Of a DNA stretch of 64,000 nucleotides, positions 8,784 to 17,934 are shown piece after piece. This DNA is from Bacillus sp. AFS006103 (GTDB lineage Bacteria > Bacillota > Bacilli > Bacillales > Cytobacillaceae). Under the pieces are notes generated by a model. It did no database searches. It was not told where the DNA came from and worked only from the letters and a program-made list of their open reading frames with translations. Every line of letters begins with the position of its first letter. The first letter of the stretch is position 1. Location of the stretch: NCBI GenBank assembly GCA_002559145.1, contig NTXX01000078.1:157383-221382 (forward strand). Reading direction: 5' to 3'. The position numbers were made by a program, and so were the translations under genes.

Positions 8784-9782
8784 TTATTTATAGGAAACAT
8801 AAACATCGGTTAACAGCTCAGAGGCATCCGGAAAAGGACTTTCTTCACTAAATTTAACGGCTTGATCAACTGCTCTATCAACGGATTCTTCTAGAGATAC
8901 GATAGTTTCTTCAGACAAAATCTGTTCGTTCAACAAATATTGTCTAAAGAAAATAATCGCATCTTTCTCTACTTTATGTTCAAGCTTTTCTTGTTCTGTT
9001 TTATATTTTTGCGCATCTCCCTCAAAGTGGCCATAATTCCGATATGTAACACATTCAATTAGGGTTGGCCCTTCTCCTCGGCGTGCTCTTTGTACTGCTT
9101 CTTCAGCAGCTTGATAGACTGACAGGACATCTTTCCCATCCACCTTAATCGCAGGGATATTATATCCAACTGCACGATCGACAATTGATTTACAGCTAGA
9201 AGCGTATGTGAATGGTGTAGCCTCTGCGTATCCATTATTTTCTGCAATGAAAACCACAGGAAGCTTCCAAATAGCTGCTAAATTCACTCCTTCATGGAAT
9301 GTCCCATGGTTTTGAGCACCATCCCCAAAGAAGCAAACGCTTACATTATCAGTCTTTTTATACTTTGCTGTTAAGGCTGCCCCTGCAGCTAATGGAAAAC
9401 CTCCACCAACAATTCCATTTGCGCCAAGCATCCCTTTGTCGAGGTCAGCAATATGCATGGAACCACCTTTCCCCTTGCAGAGACCTGTTACTTTTCCATA
9501 TATTTCAGCCATCATTCCATTTAAATCACAGCCCTTTGCAATACAGTGACCATGGCCGCGATGGGTGCTTGTAATGCTGTCACTATCTGTTAAATGAGCG
9601 CATACTCCGACAGCAACGGCTTCCTCTCCTGCATATAAATGAACAAAACCTGGCAGGATTCCTGTTGCAAATAACTCATGGACCCTATCTTCGAACTTAC
9701 GGATTTCGAGCATTTTTTGGTACATCCACCGGGCCTTTTCAATCGTTAATAATACCTCTTTGCTTTCAAATGTTTTCATCAT
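8784..9782 (-). CDS. acoA: Acetoin dehydrogenase E1 component, alpha subunit
   Basis: 332 residues, the usual length for E1-alpha. The thiamine-diphosphate motif is visible as GDGAQNHG ... ENNGYAEATP (about 170-205), and the phosphorylation-loop-like segment YRNYGHFEGDA lies near 266. It is the first gene of acoABCL. Two adjacent ATG codons (9782 and 9779) follow the GGAGG site at 5 and 8 bases; the second has the better spacing. A sigma-54 promoter lies 40-55 bases upstream, so expression should depend on AcoR and acetoin. Confidence 0.93.
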   Translation of the reverse strand: MMKTFESKEVLLTIEKARWMYQKMLEIRKFEDRVHELFATGILPGFVHLYAGEEAVAVGVCAHLTDSDSITSTHRGHGHCIAKGCDLNGMMAEIYGKVTGLCKGKGGSMHIADLDKGMLGANGIVGGGFPLAAGAALTAKYKKTDNVSVCFFGDGAQNHGTFHEGVNLAAIWKLPVVFIAENNGYAEATPFTYASSCKSIVDRAVGYNIPAIKVDGKDVLSVYQAAEEAVQRARRGEGPTLIECVTYRNYGHFEGDAQKYKTEQEKLEHKVEKDAIIFFRQYLLNEQILSEETIVSLEESVDRAVDQAVKFSEESPFPDASELLTDVYVSYK

Positions 9783-9820
9783 TTCAGCCTCCTATCAAAA
9801 ATTTCTTTCACCTATTTATA

Positions 9821-9837
9821 ATGCAAGTATCGTACCA
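9821..9837 (-). promoter_or_regulatory. Sigma-54 (-24/-12) promoter of acoABCL
   Basis: Minus-strand TGGTAC-N5-TTGCA with the invariant GG (9836-9835) and GC (9824-9823) exactly 10 bases apart, as required for sigma-54 (SigL). The start point would lie near 9811. A small inverted repeat, TCGC (9857-9860) and GCGA (9867-9870), lies just upstream but is only a weak candidate for an activator site. Confidence 0.88.
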
Positions 9838-9881
9838 AAAAAGAATGGTGAGATTTTCGCCTGTTTGCGATCTGGACGAAT

Positions 9882-9925
9882 AAAAAAAGAGACAAAATGA
9901 GACGAGTGTCTCGTTTTGTCTCTTT
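9882..9925 (-). terminator. Terminator after the SCP2 gene
   Basis: An 18-bp stem with a single mismatch (9886-9903 with 9908-9925, loop GAGT), followed on the minus strand by a T-rich run. It insulates the SCP2 gene from the aco promoter. Confidence 0.85.
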
Positions 9926-9962
9926 CTGAACATATCTGTTCATTATATTTATGTATTAGCTC

Positions 9963-10328
9963 TTACAAAACACTTTTTATATTGTATTTCTTCACAATGC
10001 TTTCAATTTTAAAGCCAGTGCTAATATCTCCCTTAACCTTGACTTTTCCCGTCAATAAAGCCACCGAACCGTTTAGTTTACCCAATAAGGACTTTTTGAA
10101 ATTATCATATGACATCTGCATGGTAACGACTGGAGTAGTTTCTATTCCTTCCTTAATCGTTAATTTTCCATCATGAAAAAAGTGTTGATAGGTTCCTTCG
10201 GCATCCCCGTGAATATCGTATTGAACAATGGATTCAAAACCTTGAATCGGGCCGGGATTTTCATTAAATATTTCTTCGATTCTGCTCATGAGTTCAGTTA
10301 AAGAATATTCATTAATTGCTTTTGCCAT
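9963..10328 (-). CDS. SCP2 sterol-binding domain protein
   Basis: 121 residues, essentially one SCP2 domain (about 20-118), the lipid-carrier fold found in sterol carrier protein 2. Bacterial single-domain members bind fatty acyl-CoA or other lipids and often lie near beta-oxidation genes. Typical features are the hydrophobic strand-turn segments (VVTMQMSYDNFKKSLLGKLN) and the late region VKGDISTGFKI. Monocistronic: about 135 bases from the aco genes with a terminator between, and 170 bases from the next gene. The precise ligand cannot be read from sequence. Confidence 0.8.
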   Translation of the reverse strand: MAKAINEYSLTELMSRIEEIFNENPGPIQGFESIVQYDIHGDAEGTYQHFFHDGKLTIKEGIETTPVVTMQMSYDNFKKSLLGKLNGSVALLTGKVKVKGDISTGFKIESIVKKYNIKSVL

Positions 10329-10460
10329 TTACAAGTCCTCCCTAAGGTACCAAAAATTTCTTCTATTTTCATGATACTAATACGAATCCATGTCGTACAA
10401 TGAAAACTTTTCGAACTTTTTAGACTTTTCCTTACTAATTGCTTTTTAACATCCTCCCAG

Positions 10461-10489
10461 AAAAAAATAGCAACTGATGTCAGCTGCTA
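10461..10489 (-). terminator. Terminator after the NapH-like gene
   Basis: Stem TAGCA..CTGA / TCAG..TGCTA (10468-10489) followed on the minus strand by seven T residues. Confidence 0.8.
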
Positions 10490-10497
10490 AGAATCAA

Positions 10498-11511
10498 TTA
10501 TTTTATGTTTTTTGCTTCCGGGATTAGTTGTTTCCATTCTTCATAGGAAATAATTGAATCCCAGTGACCGGTTATTTTTGCGAAAGTAATAATTGCGAAA
10601 AACAACACGAAGAAAGTGACTGGAACAAACCATTTATTTACCTTTTTGCGAGCAACCGTCAAATTGAGTGTGTCTTTGACGGGACATGCTTCCACACAGG
10701 ACATACAAGCGGAACAGTTAAGAGAATTTACCTTTTCAACTTTGTGGACCTTTAATCTTTGCGGACATACCTTTGTGCACATTTCGCAGTTCGTACAAGT
10801 ATCTTCATTTCGTTCAATTTTGGTAATTCTAAAGATGCTGCCTAGACCAATCAATGCACCGTACGGGCACAGGAATCGACACCAAAAGTTTCTAAAGAAT
10901 AACGACAAGATGAAGATTACAATGATAAACTTCAAGGCAAAGCCGCCAAGATTGACGAACATTAGAAGCATCTTTACATCCGAAATCTTATTATATGGTT
11001 CCTCAAGAAAGTTTTTCGCTGTAAAGACATCCATTTGAACCACCATAAGTACAAAAAATAGCATTAATAAGTATTTAATAGGAGTTAATAGCCAGGTTAA
11101 CCATTGTGGAAGTTCAAAATTCCTTTTAAAAATCTTCCTGCCAACCCAAGCAATCAATTCATTTGCAGTACCAACAGGACAAATCCAGCTGCAAAACGAT
11201 TTACGAAGGATAAGCCCCGCACCTACGAAAAATGCGATGAGGACAAGCCCAGCTGGATGAATAACATCAAAATCACCACTCACCAGCCAAACTTTCAAAG
11301 CGACTAGCCCGCTGATAGGCAAAAAACCTTCAACCGCAGATGGCCGTTCAACAAAGGGAGTCTTTCCAAGCGTTTCAAAATGTAAATAAAATTGATAGAA
11401 CTGCAGTCCAACATATAATAAAAACAATAAAAACAAGCCCTGAACGGTATATCTGGTAATCTGGACAGGCTTACGTTTCAACTGTTTTTGATACCATGCT
11501 TTTGATTTCAT
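10498..11511 (-). CDS. Membrane polyferredoxin, NapH/YccM-like 4Fe-4S protein
   Basis: 337 residues with about five membrane spans (near 20-40, 70-95, 140-165, 185-205 and 293-312). Two CxxxCP loop motifs (CSWICP near 107 and CRFLCP near 210) and a soluble ferredoxin segment with two 4Fe-4S sets, CTNCEMCTKVCP and CSACMSCVEACP (about 232-280), are the hallmark of the NapH/NosR-C/MauN quinol-linked electron-transfer family. It should pass electrons between the quinone pool and a soluble or periplasmic partner. It stands alone (terminators on both sides), so the partner is not given by context; the NarB-type molybdoenzyme at 19.5 kb is one possibility. Confidence 0.8.
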   Translation of the reverse strand: MKSKAWYQKQLKRKPVQITRYTVQGLFLLFLLYVGLQFYQFYLHFETLGKTPFVERPSAVEGFLPISGLVALKVWLVSGDFDVIHPAGLVLIAFFVGAGLILRKSFCSWICPVGTANELIAWVGRKIFKRNFELPQWLTWLLTPIKYLLMLFFVLMVVQMDVFTAKNFLEEPYNKISDVKMLLMFVNLGGFALKFIIVIFILSLFFRNFWCRFLCPYGALIGLGSIFRITKIERNEDTCTNCEMCTKVCPQRLKVHKVEKVNSLNCSACMSCVEACPVKDTLNLTVARKKVNKWFVPVTFFVLFFAIITFAKITGHWDSIISYEEWKQLIPEAKNIK

Positions 11512-11690
11512 TGTGTTTCCTCCAATCTTACTAATTCAACTATAATGAACTAACAAATCATGGCATGTGATAAAAGTCATTGAGAATATTGATTTCATAA
11601 ATAGTTCACATTACCTGTTTCAAAATTGACAAATAAGCCATGGAGGAACTTAAACTCCTTTCAAAAACAGAGTAATATCAATGGATCTTC

Positions 11691-11733
11691 ATAAAACAAG
11701 GCCAAGGGACTACATCCCCTGGCCTTGTTTTTA
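11691..11733. terminator. Terminator between NapH-like and Gfo/Idh genes
   Basis: A 15-bp stem with one bulge (11693-11708 with 11716-11731) that overlaps the end of the oxidoreductase gene; T-rich on the + side and TTTT on the minus side. The rest of the 11512-11730 gap shows no gene. Confidence 0.75.
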
Positions 11734-12717
11734 TTTTTCTTTATCAAATATAATGTTATTTTGTTTCCTTGCCTCTTCTGTGATTCGGAGGACTATTTCA
11801 CTCCAGCTTTTTAATTGCTGATATTCTTGATCATTTTTCGTTTCAATAATCCTGACAATATTCGTACATTCATAAACCATGTTTTGTTCTTCAAGTTCAA
11901 CACCCAAAATTTCGCGCTCTAATCCACGGTTGTCAACGAAGGTGATGTTTGAAATCGGGGCCGCGTCATCAAGGACAAAGGTCCCCTTTTCCCCGTGGAT
12001 TTCACATGGTAATTCCGAATGAGATATTTTCGAACAAAGGATTGTACAAACAAACTCGTCGTACGTTAAGACAAGGGTCCCGCTTCCATCTACACCGCTG
12101 CGAAGGAGAACCGGATGGTAGGTTACCTGCTTCGGTTCCCCAAATAATCCGACCGCTAAATAAAGCGGATAGACACCCAAATCTACAAGCGCACCACCGG
12201 AATACTTAGCAGAGAAAATATTCGGATCCTCCCCTTGTAAAAATAAATCATAGCGGGAGGAATATTTCATGTAAGGTAACACCGTGCTCCGGAGCTCTCC
12301 GGCCAGATGGAGATTGTCCTTTAAGATGTTAAAATTTGGGGTATGAATATTACGAATCGCTTCAAATAAATAAACGCCATTTTCCTCCGCAGTCTGGTAG
12401 GCCTTCGCCAACTCTGCGCTAGTTGAAAAAATCGGTTTTTCACAGATGACATGTTTTTTATTTTTCAAAAATGTTAGGGTTTGTTCAAAGTGGACAGAAT
12501 TAGGTGATGCTATGTATACAGCTTCTATTTCTGAACTTCTCGCCATCTCCTCGAGGTCTGTATATAAATAGGATGCATTATATGTATCAGCTAATTGTTT
12601 TGCTTTATCCTCAGTTCTAGAATAGACACTTGTTAATTGTAACTGCCCGCTAAGCTTTGCTGCTTGGATAAAGGATTCTGTAATCCATCCTGTTCCAACT
12701 GTACCAAAGTTAATCAT
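11731..12717 (-). CDS. Gfo/Idh/MocA-family NAD(P)-dependent oxidoreductase
   Basis: 328 residues. An N-terminal Rossmann domain (GTVGTGWIT, 5-13) binds NAD(P); the family signature EKPI appears near residue 95 (HVICEKPIF), where the lysine takes part in catalysis. The C-terminal half (about 130-328) is the substrate-binding alpha/beta domain. Members oxidise or reduce sugars, inositols and related polyols, and the specificity cannot be inferred here. An AGAGGGG ribosome site lies 7 bases before the ATG at 12717. It is transcribed alone, divergently from glnS, with a palindromic repeat in between. Confidence 0.82.
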   Translation of the reverse strand: MINFGTVGTGWITESFIQAAKLSGQLQLTSVYSRTEDKAKQLADTYNASYLYTDLEEMARSSEIEAVYIASPNSVHFEQTLTFLKNKKHVICEKPIFSTSAELAKAYQTAEENGVYLFEAIRNIHTPNFNILKDNLHLAGELRSTVLPYMKYSSRYDLFLQGEDPNIFSAKYSGGALVDLGVYPLYLAVGLFGEPKQVTYHPVLLRSGVDGSGTLVLTYDEFVCTILCSKISHSELPCEIHGEKGTFVLDDAAPISNITFVDNRGLEREILGVELEEQNMVYECTNIVRIIETKNDQEYQQLKSWSEIVLRITEEARKQNNIIFDKEK

Positions 12718-12907
12718 TAAATTTCCCCTCTCATATAGATCTTCAAGAAACCATTGTAGTCTTTTTCCACTATACTTTCCAATTCCAACAACAAAAAAAT
12801 GAGTAAATATTCCTTTTCATCTGTGTTTTTCAGCTGATTTGTTGGGAACAATGGAAAAATATCAGTATTTATGTTATTTATAATGTAGGAAGAAAGTTGA
12901 AATGCAT

Positions 12908-13020
12908 AAGGCGCCTGCTTATCGGCGACAAGCATAAGACGAGCCGGCAGGAAGGTTGTTCTTTAACCTTCATGACGGATTGGCTTGTGCCTCGAGCCGA
13001 TGGCGCCTGGAGCTAGACAG
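12908..13020. repeat. Intergenic inverted-repeat element upstream of glnS
   Basis: The ends pair imperfectly: GGCGCC (12910-12915) and ATCGGC (12921-12926) are matched by GCCGAT (12996-13001) and GGCGCC (13002-13007). The right edge, GGCGCCTGGAGCTAGACA, is nearly the same as that of the element at 31334-31481. GC content is visibly higher than in the surrounding DNA. It looks like a non-autonomous palindromic repeat of the kind common in Bacillaceae intergenic regions. The rest of the 12718-13040 gap holds no gene I can support. Confidence 0.65.
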
Positions 13021-13040
13021 GATGAAAGAGGTTGAAAAGG

Positions 13041-14696
13041 GTGGACAATCACAATTCAAATTTTATTAAAGATATTATGATAAAAGATTTAGAATCCGGT
13101 AAGCACAGCAAAATCGTTACTCGGTTCCCGCCGGAGCCAAACGGTTATTTACATATTGGACATGCAAAATCGATCTTAATCAATTTCGGCTTAGCCGATG
13201 AGTTTAACGGACTGACCAATTTACGTTTTGATGATACCAATCCGTTAAAAGAAGATATTGAGTATGTTAACTCGATCAAAGAGGATGTAAAATGGTTAGG
13301 TTTTGAATGGGATAACTTATTATTTGCTTCCAATTATTTTGAAGAGATGTATAAACGCGCGGTTTTATTAATCAATAAAGGATTGGCCTATGTTGATGAC
13401 CTATCCGCAGACGAAATTCGCGAATACCGTGGAACACTTACTGCGCCTGGGAAGAATAGCCCCTATCGCGATCGCTCCATTGAAGAAAACTTAGAATTAT
13501 TTGAAAAAATGAGAAGTGGAATGTACGATAACGGTCAAAAAGTCTTGCGGGCAAAGATTGATATGTCCTCACCAAATATCAATTTACGTGATCCCGTTAT
13601 TTACCGGATTGCACATGCGACCCATCATAATACGGGAGATAAATGGTGCATTTATCCGATGTATGCCTTTGCTCATCCACTCGAAGATGCGATTGAAGGG
13701 GTGACCCACTCGATCTGTACGATTGAGTTTGAGGACCAACGTCCCCTTTATAATTGGATTGTTGAAAACTGCGAAATGGAGAGTATCCCACAACAAATAG
13801 AATTTGGCCGCTTAAATGTAACCAATACTGTGATGAGCAAACGAAAGCTCAAACAGCTGGTTGACGAGGGATTTGTTGATGGCTGGGATGATCCGCGTAT
13901 GCCGACCATTTCCGGAATGAGACGAAAAGGATTCACACCAGAATCGATCCGTGCGTTTGTCAGTGAAACCGGAGTTCATAAGGGTTCAGGTGCAGTTGAT
14001 TCGCAAATGCTTGAACATTTTGTCCGGGAAGATCTGAAATTAAAAGCACCAAGGACGATGGGAGTCATCAACCCATTAAAGGTTGTGATTACGAATTATC
14101 CAGAAGGCCAAATTGAATTGCTGGATGCGGAAGTCAACCCAGAAAATCCTGAAATGGGCTCAAGGAAAATTCCATTCTCCCGTGAGATTTATATTGAACA
14201 AGATGACTTTATGGAAGAACCACCGAAAAAGTACTTCCGTCTGTTCCCTGGCAATGAGGTTCGCCTTAAAAATGCCTATTTCATTAAATGTGAAGAAGTA
14301 GTCAAAGACCCAAATGGTAATGTCGTTGAATTGCGCTGTACCTATGACCCTGAAACAAAAAGCGGTACAGGTTTTACGGGAAGAAAAGTAAAGGGCACGA
14401 TCCATTGGGTCGAAGCTGCCCATGCAGTTCCTGCAGAATTCAGACTATATGAACCACTAATTTTGGATACAGCAGAAGATGCTGACGGAGTTGAAAAGTC
14501 CTTCCTTGAAAATGTAAATCCGAATTCACTTGAGGTGCTACAAGGCTTCGTGGAGCCAAACATGAAGGAAAGCAGGCCACAGGAAAAATTCCAATTCTTT
14601 AGACACGGCTACTTCAATGTCGATCCAAAACATACAACCGTCGATAAACTTGTATTTAATCGGATTGTTTCGTTAAAGAGTTCATTTAAAATATAA
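13041..14696 (+). CDS. glnS: Glutaminyl-tRNA synthetase
   Basis: About 551 residues, very close to the E. coli GlnRS length. Class I synthetase with the HIGH motif in [13 protein letters not shown] and the KMSKS-equivalent MSKRKL, followed by the GlnRS-type segment [17 protein letters not shown]. The last ~200 residues carry the beta-barrel anticodon-binding domains of GlnRS, not the alpha-helical cage of bacterial GluRS. It charges tRNA-Gln directly. I prefer the GTG at 13041, 9 bases after GAAAGAGG; a TTG at 13032 in the same frame overlaps that site. Most Bacilli lack this enzyme and use GatCAB amidation, so acquisition by transfer is likely (inference). An intergenic repeat lies directly upstream and a strong terminator downstream. 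Confidence 0.9.
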   Translation: MDNHNSNFIKDIMIKDLESGKHSKIVTRFPPEPNGYLHIGHAKSILINFGLADEFNGLTNLRFDDTNPLKEDIEYVNSIKEDVKWLGFEWDNLLFASNYFEEMYKRAVLLINKGLAYVDDLSADEIREYRGTLTAPGKNSPYRDRSIEENLELFEKMRSGMYDNGQKVLRAKIDMSSPNINLRDPVIYRIAHATHHNTGDKWCIYPMYAFAHPLEDAIEGVTHSICTIEFEDQRPLYNWIVENCEMESIPQQIEFGRLNVTNTVMSKRKLKQLVDEGFVDGWDDPRMPTISGMRRKGFTPESIRAFVSETGVHKGSGAVDSQMLEHFVREDLKLKAPRTMGVINPLKVVITNYPEGQIELLDAEVNPENPEMGSRKIPFSREIYIEQDDFMEEPPKKYFRLFPGNEVRLKNAYFIKCEEVVKDPNGNVVELRCTYDPETKSGTGFTGRKVKGTIHWVEAAHAVPAEFRLYEPLILDTAEDADGVEKSFLENVNPNSLEVLQGFVEPNMKESRPQEKFQFFRHGYFNVDPKHTTVDKLVFNRIVSLKSSFKI

Positions 14697-14703
14697 AGTG
14701 AAA

Positions 14704-14739
14704 GAACCAAGCGCATTAAAACGCTTGGTTCCTTTTTAT
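14704..14739 (+). terminator. Terminator after glnS
   Basis: A perfect 10-bp stem GAACCAAGCG / CGCTTGGTTC (14704-14713 and 14722-14731) followed by a T run. It may also stop the convergent kinase gene. Confidence 0.9.
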
Positions 14740-15797
14740 TCAGAAATTGAATCGGGTACTTCTAAGATAAGTTTGGTTCCCTGACCTGGTGAGGAGTTTA
14801 TTAATAGTTCTCCGCCGACAGAACGAGCACGCTCATCCATACTGAACAAACCTACACCAAGGGATTGATTGTTAAAATCAAAACCTCTCCCTTTATCTTC
14901 AATCATTACTCTGACTACATCATCCAACTCTCTAATCGTGACAGTTGCTTCAGTGACTTCCGCGTATTTCCGGATATTTGTTAGTGCCTCCTGAATGATT
15001 CGGTAAATCGTCAGCTCAATGCGGATGTTTAAGCGACGATTTAACACACACTCAAAATAGACATCAATATGATAATGATCAGAATAACGGGAAAGAAATG
15101 AGCGGATCGCCGGAACTAAACCTAGATCATCCAGCACGGACGGCCTCAGCTCCCATGAGATTTCACGGATTTCTTCGATTAATTGGGTTGCTTCCAATTG
15201 CATCTGCTGCAAAAGCGGATGGTCCATTTCAGCTATAAGGCGATTGATGGTAATCAAATGGCTATAAAGATTTTGACCGATGCCATCGTGTAAGTTTCTT
15301 GACAAGCGCTTCCGTTCGTCTTCTTGAACATTGATGATGGTGGTCATCATTTTTTGAAGTTCTCGTTCGACTCGCTTTCGCTCAGTAATTTCATAGCGAA
15401 TCGCTAAGTATTGGTACGGTTTTCCTCTTTCATTTAAAAAAGGAACAATTGTGGTATCCATCCAATAATAGGTACCATCTTTAGCCTTGTTACAAATTTC
15501 ACCCTTCCAAACTTCACCAGTTCCAATGGTTTTCCACATCTTATTAAAAAACGCCTTTGGATGGTAACTGGAATTTACAATTCGATGATCTTGTCCCAGT
15601 AGCTCTTCTCTTGAATATTTAGAGATATGACAAAATTGATCATTCACATATGTAATGATGCCCCGCGAATCTGTGATAGCAACGATAGATGATTCATCGA
15701 GGGCAAACTTTATGTCTACCAATTCTTGCAATGACCTTTTTAATTCTAACTCAAGGTTTGCGTGATTGTTTGCAGGCTGGTCCATTTCCTTTTCCAT
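14736..15797 (-). CDS. PAS-domain sensor histidine kinase, NarX/NreB type
   Basis: 353 residues, no membrane spans. A short coiled N terminus is followed by a PAS domain (about 25-140) with PAC-like tail ([12 protein letters not shown]), then a HisKA_3 dimerisation domain with the phosphorylated His in NLHDGIGQN (about 168) and a HATPase domain (NIRKYAE ... DKGRGFD ... [11 protein letters not shown]). This is the NarX/DegS/NreB kinase subfamily, which pairs with LuxR-type regulators. Staphylococcal NreB senses oxygen through a four-cysteine Fe-S PAS; here the PAS has only two scattered cysteines, so the same chemistry is doubtful. It is the last gene of the cluster, 19 bases after the GAF gene. 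Confidence 0.82.
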   Translation of the reverse strand: MEKEMDQPANNHANLELELKRSLQELVDIKFALDESSIVAITDSRGIITYVNDQFCHISKYSREELLGQDHRIVNSSYHPKAFFNKMWKTIGTGEVWKGEICNKAKDGTYYWMDTTIVPFLNERGKPYQYLAIRYEITERKRVERELQKMMTTIINVQEDERKRLSRNLHDGIGQNLYSHLITINRLIAEMDHPLLQQMQLEATQLIEEIREISWELRPSVLDDLGLVPAIRSFLSRYSDHYHIDVYFECVLNRRLNIRIELTIYRIIQEALTNIRKYAEVTEATVTIRELDDVVRVMIEDKGRGFDFNNQSLGVGLFSMDERARSVGGELLINSSPGQGTKLILEVPDSISE

Positions 15798-15816
15798 TAG
15801 TATCCCCCTGCGCCTT

Positions 15817-16266
15817 TCATAGTTTCTGAGCCTTTAATATCTGTTCCAAGGATTGAGCGGCTTCACTTACCTGCTGCTGATCCTCTTCAGAAAACGAAGT
15901 GGTTTTTCTATTCCCAATGAGCAAAACTCCTTTGGGAACATCATTGAAAAATAATGGGACGGCATAGGTAGAAACAAGCTTTTCAGCAAGCATAATTGGA
16001 TGGTCAGTTACTTTACCGATAACATCTTTTGGGAAATCCTTCATCAACATTGGACTTCCGCTTGAAATGATTTTCCCTGCAATCCCTTTTCCGAAACGGA
16101 CCGTTATTCGTTTGTATTTATCATTCAAGTTGCCGCTTGCATAATGCCACCTAACATCAGGGCCCACTTCATTTTGCATGGCTAGGGCAACAAAGTCACA
16201 CCCAACATTCGCCATCAGCCGGTCGCACATCAGGGTAACCGCTTGGAGTTCCTTAATCTCTTTCAT
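15817..16266 (-). CDS. GAF-domain protein, NreA-like
   Basis: 149 residues forming a single GAF domain. Size, lone-domain structure and position between an NreC-like regulator and an NreB-like kinase resemble NreA, the cytoplasmic nitrate receptor that modulates NreB in staphylococci. Segments such as [12 protein letters not shown] and [23 protein letters not shown] are typical GAF strands. I infer that it reports nitrate or a related small ligand to the kinases. The ribosome site AGGAG lies 11 bases before the ATG. NreA identity is from context and length, not from a verified ligand-pocket match. Confidence 0.65.
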   Translation of the reverse strand: MKEIKELQAVTLMCDRLMANVGCDFVALAMQNEVGPDVRWHYASGNLNDKYKRITVRFGKGIAGKIISSGSPMLMKDFPKDVIGKVTDHPIMLAEKLVSTYAVPLFFNDVPKGVLLIGNRKTTSFSEEDQQQVSEAAQSLEQILKAQKL

Positions 16267-16281
16267 CCCATATAATTCTCC

Positions 16282-16935
16282 TTAGATACCATAACCTAAT
16301 AGACCTTTTCTAACGGCATATTCCACTAACTCAGGTCTGGTTTTCATTTGAAGTTTTTCCATCAAGTTTCCTTTATGGGTCTCAACCGTTTTAACACTTA
16401 TAACCAGTTGTTCTGCTATTTCTTTATTAGAATAGCCCTTTGCAATCAATGTGAGAACTTCTTTCTCACGGTCTGATAATAGATTGTACGTATCATTTCC
16501 ATCATTTTTAACGCTGCCCAAATATTCCTCCATTAACCGTTTCGTTGCTGATGGATGAAGATAGGCATCCCCATTTGCAACAGATTCAATCGCAGACATT
16601 AGTTCATCATGTGGGGCACTTTTTAAAATGCAACCTGAAGCTCCCCCTTGAATGGCTCGAAAAAGATATTCCTCATCGTCATGCATCGTGAGAATCAAGA
16701 TGTTTATTTCTGGCTTTAGCTTTTTTAATTCGGTTGTTGCGGACAATCCGTCTTTTCCATGTGGCATACTTAAATCCATAACAACCACATCAGGTTTTAA
16801 CTTTAATGCCTTTTTGATTCCTTCATTACCTTCTGACGCCTCACCAATTACTTCCATTTCGGGATTTGTGTTCAACAGCATTTTCAAACCCATTCTAACT
16901 ACGGCATGATCATCAACCAACAGGATCTTTATCAC
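16282..16935 (-). CDS. NarL/NreC-family response regulator
   Basis: 217 residues: receiver domain (1-120) with the acidic pair DD at 8-9, phosphorylated Asp in VVMDLSMP near 55 and Lys in LKSAP near 106, then a LuxR/GerE helix-turn-helix (about 150-212; LSDREKEVLTLIAKGYSNKEIA). The start is GTG at 16935 after GGGGAG. It lies 15 bases after a DegS-like kinase and before a GAF protein. NreC in staphylococci activates nitrate and nitrite reductase operons; a TAGGG/CCCTG inverted repeat upstream of the adjacent molybdoenzyme operon is a plausible target (inference). Confidence 0.82.
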   Translation of the reverse strand: MIKILLVDDHAVVRMGLKMLLNTNPEMEVIGEASEGNEGIKKALKLKPDVVVMDLSMPHGKDGLSATTELKKLKPEINILILTMHDDEEYLFRAIQGGASGCILKSAPHDELMSAIESVANGDAYLHPSATKRLMEEYLGSVKNDGNDTYNLLSDREKEVLTLIAKGYSNKEIAEQLVISVKTVETHKGNLMEKLQMKTRPELVEYAVRKGLLGYGI

Positions 16936-16950
16936 TCTCTTAACTCCCCT

Positions 16951-17616
16951 TTACTCCCTACTTACTAACGGAAGGGATAGCACTATCGATGTTCCTTCTC
17001 CTATTTTAGATGAAATGTGACACTGTCCGCCAGTTAGAAGCATTCGTTCTTTCATGGCCGCAAGACCGTAAGAGGAATTTATATTGTCTTGTCCATCAGG
17101 GTGGAAACCTTTGCCAAAATCATCAATAGTAATTTTCAAATCTTTCTCAGACCAGAAAAAGTTAATATTTACATTGGATGTATCTGCATACTTGGCAATA
17201 TTTGCAAGGGCTTCCTGGCATACTCGAAATACCGTGATCCTATTTTTTTCTGATATCCACTTTTCTTCACCGATAGAATCTAAATCCACAAGGATCCCAA
17301 ACGTAGATGTATATAACTTAATATAGCTCTTGATGGCCGGCAGTAAACCAAGTGTTGTCAGTGTAGGAGGATGCAATTCAACCGAGAGCAGCCTAATCTC
17401 TTGGATGGTCTTTTCAATCAACTGAGACATTTCGCGGACATAATTTTTCATAGGCAGCTCTTTTGCACCAGATTCGATAAACTGTAAACCGGTAAAAATA
17501 CTGTATAAATTTTGTCCGACACCTTCGTGAAGTTCTAAGGCAATCCGCTTTATTTCTTCCTCTTGGGAATGAATAATATAAGAACTTATATGTTGTTTTG
17601 AATTTAATGAATCCAT
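16951..17616 (-). CDS. Sensor-less cytoplasmic histidine kinase (HisKA_3/HATPase)
   Basis: Only 221 residues, consisting of a HisKA_3 domain and a HATPase domain and nothing else. The phospho-acceptor segment reads IALELHEGVGQNLYS near 24-38, and nucleotide-binding segments are ANIAKYAD and DDFGKGF. There is no PAS, GAF or membrane sensor, so it must rely on a partner for input, perhaps the GAF protein or the PAS kinase encoded just downstream. It starts the regulatory half of the cluster after a terminator-like hairpin, with GGAGG 6 bases before the ATG. Confidence 0.78.
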   Translation of the reverse strand: MDSLNSKQHISSYIIHSQEEEIKRIALELHEGVGQNLYSIFTGLQFIESGAKELPMKNYVREMSQLIEKTIQEIRLLSVELHPPTLTTLGLLPAIKSYIKLYTSTFGILVDLDSIGEEKWISEKNRITVFRVCQEALANIAKYADTSNVNINFFWSEKDLKITIDDFGKGFHPDGQDNINSSYGLAAMKERMLLTGGQCHISSKIGEGTSIVLSLPLVSRE

Positions 17617-17631
17617 CCCGCACCTCCAATT

Positions 17632-17674
17632 ATAAAAAAAGGCAGGTTCTTGTTAGAAGACCTGGACCTTTTTT
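17632..17674 (-). terminator. Terminator-like hairpin between respiratory and regulatory genes
   Basis: An interrupted stem, AAAAAGG.AGGT with ACCT.CCTTTTT, overlaps the stop codon of the 93-residue gene and is followed by seven T residues. It could attenuate read-through into the kinase-regulator genes. Confidence 0.6.
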
Positions 17675-17934
17675 ACAGTATATGTTAAGCCGCTCTCCGA
17701 ATCAAAAGCCGACCAATATCCTTCCGACTGACTGACTCGACTATTTAGCGGTACAGCAAGAAAATAAAAATCATCAAAATATAAGCGAATATGGGATTTA
17801 TCTGGACAAAACTGTACCTTCTTGATGGTTTTCTTTACGATAGGGGCCTGGTCTCCACCATCCCCATCTTGAATAGCAATCACAACAGGTTCACCAACAA
17901 AAGTATTTAAGTCTTCTAATTTAATGAGTTCCAC
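17653..17934 (-). CDS. Hypothetical protein in the molybdoenzyme operon
   Basis: 93 residues, acidic, mostly predicted strand, no membrane span or known motif recognised. It starts with GTG after GAGAGGATG and overlaps the previous gene by 14 bases, so the two are probably translationally coupled. Its place within the operon suggests a role in the complex, assembly or regulation. I do not recognise the family. Confidence 0.6.
   Translation of the reverse strand: MELIKLEDLNTFVGEPVVIAIQDGDGGDQAPIVKKTIKKVQFCPDKSHIRLYFDDFYFLAVPLNSRVSQSEGYWSAFDSESGLTYTVKKVQVF

Noticed and set aside
9857-9870. TCGC/GCGA inverted repeat as an AcoR enhancer site
   Set aside because: Only 4-bp arms, with no second copy; too weak to report as a feature, though its position relative to the sigma-54 promoter is plausible.
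11512-11690. Possible Fnr-like TGTGA...TCACA sites upstream of the NapH-like gene
   Set aside because: Only half-sites are present with wrong spacing; no promoter could be matched to them.
12717-12935. A 72-codon minus-strand frame upstream of the Gfo/Idh gene
   Set aside because: Its start lies inside the intergenic repeat element, it has no ribosome site and its sequence looks like random AT-rich coding; it ends exactly where the Gfo/Idh gene starts.
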